From Ahaetulla prasina (Eukaryota > Chordata > Lepidosauria > Squamata > Colubridae), in the NCBI RefSeq assembly GCF_028640845.1, contig NC_080541.1, forward strand, positions 177,360,502 to 177,424,501: a DNA stretch of 64,000 bases, given 5' to 3'. The notes beneath the pieces are model-generated. The model was not told where the DNA came from. It did not search any database and saw only the letters and a list, made by a program, of their open reading frames with translations. The translations under genes were made by a program, and so were the position numbers. Positions 10,857-22,700 of the stretch are shown piece by piece; within the stretch, counting starts at the first letter, position 1, and every line of letters starts with the position of its first letter.

Positions 10857-10983
10857 CCGCCCCATTTCTCGCAGTTTTGTCAGCATCACTATAATGGTGG
10901 AGTTGTGTTCCCACAGCATTCTCCAGAAATCCTCTGTAGTCTCAGCCAAAGGTCCCTGTGTGGCAATGTAAGCCTTCTGTTGT
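10857..10983 (-). CDS. PTPRF: PTPRF exon: D2 [10 protein letters not shown]...LREMGR
   Basis: A 127-bp exon; the first base completes Arg (AG|A). It encodes [20 protein letters not shown] and [20 protein letters not shown], then GR. It carries the conserved PTP motif AYIATQGP and the DFWRMLWE helix of D2. The acceptor is TATCTTGCAG. The donor CGG|GTTAGT has T at +3, slightly off consensus. Confidence 0.97.
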
Positions 10984-12595
10984 CTGCAAGATATCAAAGA
11001 GTTCGGATTAGTGACCACTCTGGCACTTCTGACATGGGAAGGAGACTGTAACATACATCTAGGTCAGATTTGGGCAGTTTTTTGACAGTTTGTTAAATAT
11101 TTTGAGGCATATGTTGTAATTAGTTTCATTTATAGCTTTAAAATGGCAGGAAACCTCTACTACTAATTTGGTGAAATCATGCTACCAAAATTTTAGTCGC
11201 GCAGTTGGAGACCTAACATCGCAAAATCTAGGTTCAAAAAAAAAACTAGAAATCATTGAACATCTGCATACATAGGGAATTCCCTGTTAAAGCATCCCAA
11301 AGTCTAAGTCTTGTGAAGTCAGGGATAGAAATCTAGATTCCATTGTGACATTAACAAAGAATACAAATCCAGCCAAATCTATAAATGAGGCTGTGATACC
11401 TTTATTTTACCACTATGTGGCACTACAGATCCTTGTATATATAACCTTAGGCACCTCACTCATATTAATGAATCTGGTATAGGACAGCTGTAATGATGCA
11501 GGACAGAGATGCAAGCTGCTCACAGTGGATTTATAAGACATCATAAAAGGTGAGAGCACAGCGAGGGTGAGGGGAGGAGAAACATATAAAAATGCAGCTT
11601 CAGTAGCACCTTGGGCCAGTTGATCCCTTTTGATAAGGTGGAAAATGATTGCTCACTTCAAATAGAAGGATGAGAAGAGATAAATGGGAGCCCTCAGGGA
11701 CAGTTTAGGTAAGACATGAAATGCTATCTCCTCCAGTTTGGCAGGCACTCAATAGTCCTCTCTCAAAGTAGCATTTCTGTTTTAGCAGTATATACATGAA
11801 AAGTGCATCATCACACTACCTACGGTTGCTTTATTGGTGAAAGGGGCATATAAATTTAATAAATAAATAAAAATATGGTGGCATCTCACAGGGTTAATGG
11901 CAGGATATGAAGCTGAATCATCATCAGTAACTCTTCTGCTTTTCTAGTTTTAGCACAGCTCAGAGGTCTGCTGAAGTTTTTTACTCTTGTGGGGTGAAAA
12001 CGTCTTTCATGTTCCTAGCTCTCTGCCCACCATCTTTTTTAAAGTCATCCTTCATATTGCCAATTCATTTATGCTTTTGCAGTTCATAAGATATAGGGCG
12101 GTGGGGGGAGATAATAAAATAAAGGTCAGTGCTTCCCCTCATGCAGAAATGATTATCTCATGAAATGTCTCTGAATCCACTACTGCTCTGCAGCCTGATT
12201 TTTTCCTTGGGCCACATGTTCTGCATCAAACCTTTCAAGTGATAGTAAGGGGCTCATCTGCTTGTATTGCAGTGCTGGAAGGAGATCTGACAAATAAGAT
12301 GTGCATGTGTTGGCGAATGAATTATGCAGCAAAGTGCTTACAGTGGGTTGACTGCAGGAAAACTAAGAACGCTGGAACCAGTATATCTCATTTAACTAGA
12401 TAATAAAGCTTGAAATGAAAAGGTAGGAAGAGGAAAACTATTAAGAAAAAATAGTTTAAAATACGCGCCATGAACCTGACTGATTATGCATGCTCTTCCT
12501 GTCTTAGCATTGCTTGACAGAAGTGTCCAAATTAAAGAAGCAGGAATGAACATCACAAAAGAGAGTCAGACTTTAAGCAGGATGGCATACTTTAC
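10984..12595 (-). other. PTPRF: PTPRF intron within D2
   Basis: A 1.6-kb intron. A short LINE-tail-like piece (about 11818-11875, aggggcatataaatttaataaataaata) is the only repeat seen. Nothing else is recognised. Confidence 0.7.
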
Positions 12596-12774
12596 CTGTA
12601 ACCATCTACAAAGCTAGCATTGATATAATCTGAGCCTTCAACACCCCGGATTGGCTGCAGGCAAACCCGTGTCAATTCATAGGGCATGATATTCACTAGG
12701 CGGTTTTTGAATTTGTTGCATGGAAGATTGGCACTGATGAATCGTGAGGTATGTGCTTTGGAATTGGCAAGAAG
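12596..12774 (-). CDS. PTPRF: PTPRF exon: start of phosphatase domain D2
   Basis: A 179-bp exon: [59 protein letters not shown]+AG. It contains the D2 version of the phosphotyrosine-recognition loop, KNRLVNI, where active D1 has KNRYANV. The missing Tyr is the second known reason D2 is weakly active. It starts in phase 0 after TTTACAG and ends TACAG|GTAAAG. SFVDGYR differs from the human SFLDGYR. Confidence 0.97.
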
Positions 12775-14686
12775 CTGTAAAGAGAAGTGACAAATTGGCA
12801 GGAGAGATCGGACGCAACACTCCAGGAGCAACAGGTCCCTCAACATCAGGTACAATTTTTCACACTTAATACAGAAAAAAAGATAACCTGAAGAGATGAT
12901 AGAACTTGTTTAGGTAAGAATCACTAACATGCATTCCAGCCCAAACCATTAAGACTGGAAAGCACAGCTAATGAACATCTCAACACACCTTGCTCATCTA
13001 AAAATTCATGAAAACAGTCCCAAATTTGATCTATATAGATATCAGCACTGCACAATATTGTTATTCAGCAATATGGTCTGATACTGATTGTGCAATGCCC
13101 TCCAAACAGCCCAAAGCCTCCTATCCATTATTTTCACAGGTTTCCCAATTCTTACATTAAACAGGTCCAGGAAGATCAATGGATATCCATATGCCTGGCT
13201 GCTCCTGCTCTGAGTTCTGTGGAAGTTTATTTGCCAGAAAACTACTCATGTGCTCCATCACAAAGGAAATGCCCGGAAAGCAGGCAAGAGAAATTCTATT
13301 GCTTTTTACCTAGCACAAAGTCAAACTGAGATTTTGGATTAGATTTTAGAAGCATTCTCCTCCATCCTTCTGTTATTTTTGAGCCTAAGACCAAGTCACT
13401 TTTAGAGGTAGGGGTGGTATTTGTATTGTATCCCTGGCAGTTGTTGAAATCTACTGTCAAGTCCCTGGTTTTATGTTCCTGCTCTTATCACTGCTAACTG
13501 CTGATAGCAGGAGTCACTTAGAAATGGTAGACTGACTTTTTAAGATCAATTCTTACCATAATAGAAAGGGAAATTATATAAAAATGACTATTGGTGGCTC
13601 TCTTGCCTTAGCAGTGTTTGTACTTGCTCTCTCCTTTTCTGCTCTCTAGGAATGGTAGTAATGGAAGGAAGAAGAAACTTTGCTGAATCTTTGCACCCGT
13701 CTCCTAACTCCCATTAAAGCAGAATCAGATACTCAACAGTGCTGATGGCACTTGCTCCTGCTATTCCTATTCATAGGAATAGTATTTATAGGAAAAAAGA
13801 ACAGCTATTGTTAGCCATCATCCATTCACTCCTTCCTCTGGCTATAGAAAGGATTAAGCCCAGAAACAGTGGGGTGAGTAAATGGAGGTACAGTGAGGAG
13901 AATTAAATGTTCCTAATTCGACACTGGTTTTGCCTTCTGCTGCTTGCACAATGAATAATTCTGTTGACTTTAAAACTGTATCTAAATCTAAAACTATATC
14001 TGCCACCTAATTTTTTCTGGGCAAATACACATATTAAGAGAATTAACAGAGCTATTAACCAGTGTCATAGTTTAAGAAATAATGGCGTGAAACTACTACA
14101 GATGCAATAAATGCTGAAAAGCACTGACACTTCTGACCATGAAGGCAAGAGGCATTGGAACTGCTTGATTTCTCAAGGGCTTAAAGTAAAAAGTATGTCC
14201 AGGTAAGCTTTTCTTAATGACATCATGAACACCCCAATTTCCACTGGGTTTTGGATATACCATAGCTTCAGCTGGTAGTGATGCTGAGAACTTCATTTTA
14301 ATCTGCCCTTCATATATACCAGGGGTGTCAAACATGATGTATCACGACTTTTTCCCCCTTCGCCAAACTGGGCGTGGGCGTGGTCACTGCGTGCCACATC
14401 TGGCCCGCGGGCCGCAAGTTTAACAACCTTGATATATACTTTTCTAGAAGCTTATCAGTACAGGACATATATGTTGAAGACACAGAACTCTGCATCCAAA
14501 TGTATTTTAATACTCTCTACAGGTGTAGAAATATACCAAAGGACCATTATATTTAGAAAACTATCTTCCTTCAATCCAGGAATAAATTGTCAGTGAGAAA
14601 TGACAAACAAGCATTTTATCTAATCCTATAATTGCTCTGTAGATTTTGCATACACAGGTACACATTGAAAATAATCTTTTACTCAC
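12775..14686 (-). other. PTPRF: PTPRF intron between D1 and D2
   Basis: A 1.9-kb intron containing one short hAT element (14320-14431). The stretch 12780-14319 shows nothing recognisable. Its open frames (for example 13090-13329 plus and 14096-14335 minus) have no family signature. Confidence 0.7.
14320..14431. mobile_element. 112-bp hAT-like MITE with exact 8-bp target duplication
   Basis: It starts CAGGGGTGTCAAACATGATG. It ends GCCGCAAGTTTAACAACCTTG, whose reverse complement is a diverged CAGGGGTGTCAAACTT-type end. Both flanks are the 8-mer atatatac (14312-14319 and 14432-14439). The interior reads cactttttccccc...actgggcgtgggcgtgg. Same family as the arms at 6906-7028 and 57062-57170. Confidence 0.8.
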
Positions 14687-14972
14687 CTTAAACTCTAGTT
14701 CCATTGCTGTGACACTCTCACCTGGAGGTACCTGACTTAGTTTCTGGATGTGGGCAAAGAGATTGCGGGCAGGCACCTCGGTGTTTCCACAAGTGGCTGC
14801 TTCTAGCAAGGCTTCGTGGATGAAGATATATTGATCCTCAGTCTGCACCATATAGTTTCTTTGTGAGCGCATGCATGTCACATGCCCATAGATGTCCACT
14901 GTCTTTTCATGCTTCATCCTCTCAAGCATGGCATCAATTACAATGAAGCAGCCTGTTCTGCCGACACCAGCA
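14687..14972 (-). CDS. PTPRF: PTPRF exon: D1 catalytic P-loop and D1-D2 linker
   Basis: The 286-bp exon completes the HC|S codon and encodes [40 protein letters not shown], the Q-loop [15 protein letters not shown], then [17 protein letters not shown], and ends [15 protein letters not shown]. With the upstream exon it forms [11 protein letters not shown], the catalytic cysteine loop of the active domain D1. Gln in QTEDQY is the Q-loop water-positioning residue. The acceptor is CTTTGACAG and the donor AAG|GTGAGT. Start phase 2, end phase 0. Confidence 0.97.
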
Positions 14973-15949
14973 CTGTCAAAGCAAGGCATAAAGCATGAAA
15001 TTGGGCTTCTGCGCAGTGGCAAAGCTCTAGATATTCTGAATCTTTTCCTAGTATGATGCAAGAATGGCTTATTTTCAAGGTCACCTTTATATTTAAGGTG
15101 CCACTATTATTAGAAGTTCCTATAGGAAACAGATTGACCTTTGGAAATAAAGTATAACCTGCTAGGATGCTGAACTTCTGAGCAACTCTTATGTCCTATC
15201 TTATATAAGCATCTCTTACTGTGGAAGGCCAATGTAACCCAATCTTACTTAGTGATGGCAGTCCTTATGGGATAAACAACTGACAACCCATCAACAAGCA
15301 ACAGATATGGTATCTGACAGGAAAGAATTCCGCAGCAGGACATTTTCTTGCAGCTGCCCATGTGCAATTCTTTACAGGATTTTAATAGGGAGAGAGTATC
15401 TGTTAATTATACATGACTCCCATCTGAACCAGAGCATGAAAAGAGAACATTAAATACCGTTTCTAAGGAGTTTGTGAAAGCTGCAATGATGAAGAGGTTT
15501 GTTCAGTAATAGTTCCCACTCAGCTGCAAGAGATAAATCACTGGCTGGATAAGATGCCAATTCCTAGTGAACTAAAGTTTATGGCTGAAGCACTTTTTTA
15601 GCTCCAGACTGCAGCATAAGAATTTATCACTATGCGTGTAAATAGTGTGCATCTATATACTTCGATAATACCTGCAGTTTTGTGCTTTTATGTACATGCA
15701 AAATGATGCCAATATGTTTTTCTGTTGTCACAAACATTTTACCACCATGTACATGTCTGCTTTTGGGATATTTCACATTATCATTTTAGTGAGATTTTTA
15801 TTGGTATTCATGTTTCAATTTTAAATGAGAAATAGAAGAAACTCAGTAATATTAATAATGACATGTTTTGTGAAGATTCACATGTGCACAAGTTCAGTGA
15901 GATGATGTAGTTGTGCTATTGGATGCATATGTAGAATTTCATTCTATTT

Positions 15950-18082
15950 CATTCTCACAGATACTGTAACATCATATGTCAGCTTCTGTGAAGACCTATG
16001 TGTACCTACAAGGAACTTGCGAATACACAGTAATAACAAACCTTGGTTTACACCTAAACTTAAGCAGCTACGACATTCCAAAGAGGAAGCCTACAGAAAA
16101 GGTGATAAAATGCTGTACAATCAGGCCAGAAATGCACTAACAAGGGAGATAAGAGCAGCAAAAAGAAGCTACTCTGAAAAGCTAAAGAATCAATTTTCAG
16201 CAAATGAACCAGCAAACATGTGGAAAACTCTTAAAAATATCACCGGCTATGGCAAACCTCCTTCCCAGGCTGAAGGTAATCAACAACTGGCAGATGACCT
16301 GAATGAGTTTTACTGCAGGTTTGAAAGGAAACTACAGCCACCTATCTCCACAACCCCATCTCAGACACACCAACAACAGCCAAGCCTCCTACAACTGACC
16401 CCATTTCATTGGGTTCACAACCCCTAGTGATCACAGAAAAGGAAGTGCAGGACCTATTTCACAGACAAAAGCCAGGAAAAGCTCCAGGCCCAGACAAGAT
16501 AACTCCTTCTTGCTTAAAAGTCTGTGCTGACCAATTGGCCCCCATCTTCACCCATATTTTCAATAAATCACTAGAGATGTGCTATGTTCCTTCTTGCTTC
16601 AAACGCTCTACCATCATCCCAGTGCCGAAGAAGCCCACCATCAAGGAACTGAATGACTACAGACCAGTTGCTCTAACATCTGTAGTCATGAAAACCTTTG
16701 AAAGGCTAGTGCTTTCCTACCTGAAAACCATCACGAATCCGCTTTTAGACCCCTTGCAATTTGCATACCGAGCAAATAGATCAACAGATGATGCTGTTAA
16801 TATGGCTCTGCACTACATCCTACAACATCTTGAGTCTCCAAAGACCTATGCAAGGGTCCTCTTTGTAGACTTTAGTTCAGCATTCAATACCATCATTCCA
16901 GACATTCTTCTAACTAAGCTAAACCAGCTACAGGTACCGGAACAGACTTGTAAGTGGATCACAAGCTTCCTAACAAACAGGAAGCAGCAGGTGAAGCTAA
17001 GCAAGATCACATCAAATACCTGTACAATTAGCACAGGGCCCCCACCAGGCTGTGTGCTCTCCCCACTTCTCTTCTCTCTGTATACCAATAACTGCATCTC
17101 CAATGATCCATTTGTTAAGCTACTGAAGTTCGCAGATGACACAACAGTGATTGGTCTCATTCGAGACAATGACGAATCCGCATATAGACGAGAGGTCGAA
17201 CGACTAGCCTTGTGGTGCAACCAAAACAATCTGGAACTGAACACACTCAAAACCGTAGAAATGGTGGTAGACTTTAGGAAAACCCTTCCATACTTCCACC
17301 TCTCACAATACTTGACAACACAGTATCAACAGTAGAAACCTTCAAATTTCTGGGTTCTATCATATCGCAAGATCTCAAATGGACAGCTAACATCAAAACA
17401 TCATTAAAAAGGACAACAAAGAATGTTCTTTCTGCGCCAACTCAGTAAGCTCAAACTGCCCAAGGAGCTGCTGATCCAATTCTACAGAGGAATTATCGAG
17501 TCTGTCATTTGCACCTCCATAACTGTCTGGTTCGGTTCTGCAACCCAACAAGAAAAACACAGACTTCAGAGGATAATTAGAACTGCAGAAAAATAATTGC
17601 TACCAACTTGCCTTCCATTGAGGACCTGTATACTGCACGAATCAAGAAGAGGGCCGTGAAAATATTTGCAGATCCCTCGCATCCTGGGCATAAACTGTTT
17701 CAACTCCTACCCTCAAAAACGCGCTATAGAGCACTGCACACCAGAACAACTAGACACAAGAACAGTTTTTTCCCGAAGGCCATCACTCTGCTAAACAAAT
17801 AATTCCCTCAACACTGTCAGACTATTTACTGAATCTGCACTACTATTAATCGTTTCATAGTTCCCATCACCAATCTCTTTCCACTTATGACTGTATGACT
17901 ATAACTTGTTGCTGGCAATCCTTATGATTTATATTGATATATTGATCATCAATTGTGTTGTAAATGTTGTACCTTGATGAAGGTATCTTTTCTTTTATGT
18001 ACACTGAGAGCATATGCACCAAGACAAATTCCTTGTGTGTCCAATCACACTTGGCCAATAAAATTCTATTCTATTCTATTCT
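15950..18082 (+). mobile_element. Snake1-type L3/CR1 LINE, 5'-truncated, frameshifted
   Basis: The plus strand encodes much of a non-LTR reverse transcriptase in several frames. One run covers about 15955-16427 (NKPWFTPKLKQL onwards). The next, 16409-17335, has KAPGPDKI, the NDYRPVALTSV block, FAYRANRSTDDAV, LFVDFSSAFNTI, GCVLSPLLFSLYTN and the catalytic FADDT. A third run from 17338 has ETFKFLGSII, and another at 17608-17802 has IEDLYTARIKKRAVKI. Frameshifts near 16410, 17320 and 17430 and a stop near 17590 make it inactive. It ends ...cacttggccaataaaattct(attct)n, the tail type of snake L3/CR1 LINEs. Confidence 0.85.
18063..18082 (+). repeat. (ATTCT)4 microsatellite at a LINE 3' end
   Basis: Four exact ATTCT units directly follow CCAATAAA at the Snake1-type LINE terminus. 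The same tail, much expanded and on the opposite strand, is at 61521-61575. Confidence 0.95.
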
Positions 18083-18341
18083 AAAGTTCCAATATTAATA
18101 CTTAATTGTTTCTATTGTGGTTGTTTCTTAAAGAAAACAGTGGGTTAAGAGCTTTTGACTATAAAATGCTGTAAATATTAGCAGAGGAATTATGCCAATA
18201 CTACTGTTGCTACAGCAGTAGGTTGCCTATAAATCCCCAAATACGCAACATCCCCAAAATATAGAGATTTATAATTTTTCTCTATCATATTATCCTGATA
18301 GTTCATCATTACAGATTTACATGTGTAGGAATCAGCCTTAC

Positions 18342-18496
18342 CTGCAATGTACAACCACTGGGCCAGCATCTGGAGGATTGCATGCTTTCACTCGTCTTAA
18401 GAATGCTAAAATAGGAGTAGGATATTCTGGCACACCATGGTCAGGCCAAGCCATAAACTGAAACTGTCGCAGTTCCCGTTTTTCACTGGAGCCATT
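18342..18496 (-). CDS. PTPRF: PTPRF exon: D1 WPD-loop exon ending at the catalytic Cys
   Basis: A 155-bp exon in phase 0/2: [51 protein letters not shown]+[11 protein letters not shown] is the WPD loop with the general-acid Asp, so D1 is predicted active. VHC is the start of the P-loop and holds the nucleophilic Cys. The donor GCAG|GTAAGG is strong. It aligns without gaps to mammalian LAR (human SGSSEKREL at the start). Confidence 0.97.
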
Positions 18497-19647
18497 CTGC
18501 AGATAAAGCCGAAATACTTTAGCTGGAATTAATGGGCAGCAGATGAATTCCTTGATTTGGTATTCATGTACCATAGAGTGCTAAGATCTTTTCAACATGC
18601 AAGATGATTGCATATCTTCTCTAACTACACGCTTATTTACTGTATCATTTAGTTCTATTTTTAAATAATATTCTTACAGATCCTTGCTGTGATTCGTTGT
18701 TCAGTGAATTTTCTTGTGTGAAAAGGATTCATTGTATGAATCCTTATGCAATTCTGAAGACCATATGTACAGACCGTAAGGAATATGACTTAACAGAGAT
18801 GTGCAGGAATTGTTGCTAAGGCAAAAGGGGCTGAAACATTTTTGAAGTCAAGCCCAAAGTCATAACATTCAGAAATAGTTCAGGCACACGACTCCCTAAT
18901 TCACTGAAGCGTAAATAGGACGAAGTATAGCACTATCTGAGTTATAAGATTCTGTTATTATAGCCAATCTCACTAAAAATAATTTCAGTCTTCTAGTGGA
19001 ATTGATTTCCTGGTCTACCTAGCAGGACTGACAATATCTGAGGAACTGCTTTTAAATATTTAAAAACAATATCCCTCAGGCTATTTACATATTTAATTAC
19101 AGATAGTCCTCATTTACCAACTGATGTTTTAGTGACCATTTGCAGTTACTACTATGCTGAAAAAAAGAAACTTATGACCCGTTTTTAAACTTTTGGCTGA
19201 AGCATATCCACAATCTCTTGATTGTGAATCAACTGACATATTTATCATTGTCATACCAATCTGTGGCACATGATCACCATTTGAGACCTTCAAACAAGTT
19301 TCCAACAAGCAAAATCAATGGGGTAGCTGGCAGGAAGTTGCAGTCACATGATATGATGAGCAGTTGGAACTAACATAAGTTAAGCATGGTCATGTGATGT
19401 TTCATTTTATGACTGAGTCATTTAGCGATGGAGTTGCTGGTCTTAATTTCAGTGGGTAAGAGATCTGTACAATATATGTTATTATTATATATCATGGGCC
19501 ATTTTATTTATTTTATTTTATGATGCTATAATTGATTGTAGCATGTTGTTTTAAATCTGTACTGTACTTATTTATAAACATGTAATTCCTTTTCTTCTTT
19601 CTTAAAAATCCATCCATTATAACTCATTCCTTCCCTTTTTCCAGTAC
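18497..19647 (-). other. PTPRF: PTPRF intron within D1
   Basis: A 1.15-kb intron, mostly AT-rich, with a diverged copy of a palindromic DNA-element family at 19101-19460. Confidence 0.75.
19101..19460. mobile_element. diverged TIR-type DNA element (tacaggtagtcctc family)
   Basis: It starts ttacagatagtcctcatttacc and retains internal blocks found in the better copy at 43124-43490: agtgaccatt, acttatgacc, cacatgatcacc, caaaatcaatgggg and tttagcgatgga. The right end has decayed. Superfamily uncertain. Confidence 0.55.
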
Positions 19648-19767
19648 CTTGTACAGGGCAAAAGTTCGGACTGTATAAGTTGCAAGTTCAACCGTATCCA
19701 GCAAAGTCACTTGGATCAACCCATAGGTCTCTGTACCACGTCCAGGCCAGTACTGATCACATTTCAC
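19648..19767 (-). CDS. PTPRF: PTPRF exon: D1 [13 protein letters not shown]
   Basis: A 120-bp, 40-codon exon in phase 0/0: [20 protein letters not shown], then [20 protein letters not shown]. It is the D1 segment with the conserved KCDQYWP motif, following EEKSR in the next upstream exon. The acceptor is TTATTGCAG and the donor AAG|GTACTG. TYGLIQV has Tyr where human LAR has Cys (TCGLIQV). Confidence 0.97.
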
Positions 19768-22700
19768 CTGCAATAAAACCTCCAAATTAATGGATAATCC
19801 CTGGAATGTAGCTTTCATTGGGTTTCACAACATAGATTGATACTTTTCTCCTGTTGTAATTCTCAAATTTTACCTGTATCTACTAGAATTTATTGGTTGA
19901 CAGAAGAGGGCCTATTTGGGAATAAAATACAGAAACACAAAACACCCAGATTGCCGTTGGCCAAGACATACAGAGAAATTGAATACTTTTTGTCGTATCT
20001 TACATCTCATTTTATGAGACCAATATGGCTAAATGACCAGGCAGGGAGCAAAGGAGGATACTTGATGTTCAGAGGCAGGGCTCAGAAGCAAGGATGTTAA
20101 TAGCTATAAAAGAAAGAAACTGAGAGAAATGGTCAATTCAAAAGCAATTTATTTCCATATAATTTTCTGTCCTTTCCCTGCTCTTTGGAAAGATTGGTAT
20201 CTGTAGACAAGCATACTCATTTATCCTCTTCTCAGGGTGAATATAGGAAGCCTGTCTCCAACCTGTAATCCTCTGCTTGGGATTCTGCTCGGGTTCCTAG
20301 CATAAGGCCGCCAGTCTGACTTTTCCTAGGTATCAGTTGTGAGAGGAAGGGCAGTGCTTTACATGGGCAGGATACTGCAGCTGCGTAACAGAGACTCACA
20401 GCAAGAGAGCTTGACCGAGGGAAATGTAAGAAGCTGAGCAAGAGCAACAAGTTCAGGAGTGGAATGGGTTTCATCCTTTTGCTACAAGGAAGCCCAGTGC
20501 ATGTCTGGTCTATGTGCATACAGGGAGAAGTTCCTTCAAGGGATAGCTGAAAAGGCTACTCTTGCTTGAGGTCATTAGTCTCCTTAGTGGGGAAGGGCCA
20601 AAAAATAGGAAATTAACCAGGTTGCAATGCCCATTTTATTCTGTTTTTCATTCTTACCTCCACAGCTGCAATTACTGATAGTCAAAGACAAAGACTAAGG
20701 TGGAACTAGCAGCATGTTTTTTGCTCATAGCACAGCTATGGATTTGCCCCTCTAAATCCCTGTCTTTTCTAATGAGAAAAACTAGCAGCAGTAGGCTTTT
20801 GTATGCACAACCCATTCCAGGTCAGGTGGAAGTAGTAAAACATGGACTGTATTTCTCCATATCCGACTGTCATATTTCAAAACATTCACGCATGCTAAAA
20901 TTTTCTCAAACATATCTTGCCCTCTGGTTTCTATTCTACATCTCTCTCTGTCTTGTCCATTTGCACAATGAACCAATATTTGATTAAAACAGGATAAAAT
21001 ACTCTACCCAAGAAACAATAAATGTAATTATATAAAACATGTAGAGAAACTTAACAACAGGCTAATTGGAAGTCAATGATGTTCTGCTTTTTAATAGTCA
21101 GCATTTTTAATGGGTGAGCCTTGTAATCATTCCTGGATGAAAACTGAAAGGGCATCCTAGAACTTAGAACCTTTAGAACACATCTGAAGTGCACCTTGTT
21201 TTCTGTGGTTATCTGGAATTCTATGTTCAGTCTGGATGGTGACGAGCTTTTTACATATGTAACGATATAACCCAGGAAGGCAAAAGTTGGGCTAGCAATA
21301 ATTTGAGCAAGGGCCTTCTTTTCCACTCTTTCTCCGGGGAAATTGTATTACTGTGTACATACAAGCATAAAATAAACTTTGAAGTAATCTATCCCAAGGT
21401 TTAATAGAGAGCCCTAGCTGGTAATTGAAAATTATTTATTCATGACCAGATAAGAGTCACTCACATTTTCTGCCAAATTTATCCATAATGTTTATGCCCC
21501 ATTTTCAAGCTCTGTAAATTTTATGCTGAAGCTGATGCAGGATGGCACTAAACCAGATAAGAGAGCCTTTCTTCTGGCACTGCTCACTTCTCATTAATGT
21601 CAGGAACGCTCACAACCTGGAAATTCATTTACTGCTGGCAGCCCAGTGGTCCCTCAGTTACTGGGAGAATAAGGAGGCTTCCATACAGAGTTTTAACAAT
21701 GGGAGAAGTGTTAGTTTGATACACAACTCTACTTGGACTCATTCTAAAGCTCGCAGTCTGCAAACCAGGGGAAAATCTCTTAATTTATTTGGACTTGTGT
21801 ATTTATTAAATGATATAGAAACTGGAAGAGAGATAGGGATGAAAGATAGCCTGGATTAATTTTGCATTTAAAAGAGCCTTAGAGATAGCATACACTGCTG
21901 ATTTGGTTGACAACTGCAAAGGCATTGGATGTAGAAAGGGCTCTGCTCTTTGCAGCTCTTATGTAGTATACATGATATCTAAAAATGATGCACCTACCAT
22001 CATGCTAGGATTTTCAAGTCATGAATACCAAGCAGCTCACAGATCTTTTTCCAAGACTGCTGCTATTTCACAAGATTTGGAAAGTATTTGAAGCACTGAA
22101 CTCCAGAATCCCAGATGTCAAATGTTTAAGGCAACAATTCAAGGACAAAGCATTACTAGGACTGAGAAAGTGACTGTACCTGTTAGCATTTGTCTGAAAT
22201 AGCTTTCAAAACTCCTGGACTGGGAAGAAGCCCTCATGCTTGGAGATAAGAAAAGGGTCAAGCTTGAATGAGCACTGAAAAGATGTTCAAAAGGTGTTTA
22301 AATGCACATCCTCTCATTAGAAAGCTCCCAGGGGCAGGGATTAGGCTTTTAGTTCATGCTTTACTTCTAGCTCTTCAATGCCTCTTTGACCAATTCCATT
22401 CTAAGGCTATTATGATTCCTCTGAGACACAGTCCCCTAGATGGGAGTTTCTGTTCTATAGAACCGTATTGTATCTGTAACTGTTAGCAAAGGCAAGCAGG
22501 CCTCTAATGAATACTAGTGCGAACTTCGTTAAGTGCAGAGGAACAACTGGGTAAGCCCTCTCCCCCCACTATACTTGGCTGAGTGGGTGGGCAGGCTAAC
22601 CTGGTGGAGTATGTCACCTCAAGGGTGCTACGGCATCCTCCATCTCCTAGGAAGTAATTAGGAGAGCGAAGGGTGGGAAATGTGCTACCAGAAGATAATA

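Larger units (their letters stand above)
14973..18341 (-). other. PTPRF: PTPRF intron splitting the D1 active-site motif
   Basis: A 3.4-kb intron that separates the catalytic Cys codon (HC) from SAGVGRTG. It is largely occupied by a Snake1-type LINE (about 15950-18082). The stretch 15000-15949 shows nothing recognisable. Confidence 0.8.

Noticed and set aside
16846..17250. 134-codon minus-strand frame
   Set aside because: Antisense shadow of the Snake1-type reverse transcriptase.
21542..21859. 105-codon plus-strand frame
   Set aside because: Intronic, no domain or signal, and the length is within chance expectation for this much sequence.
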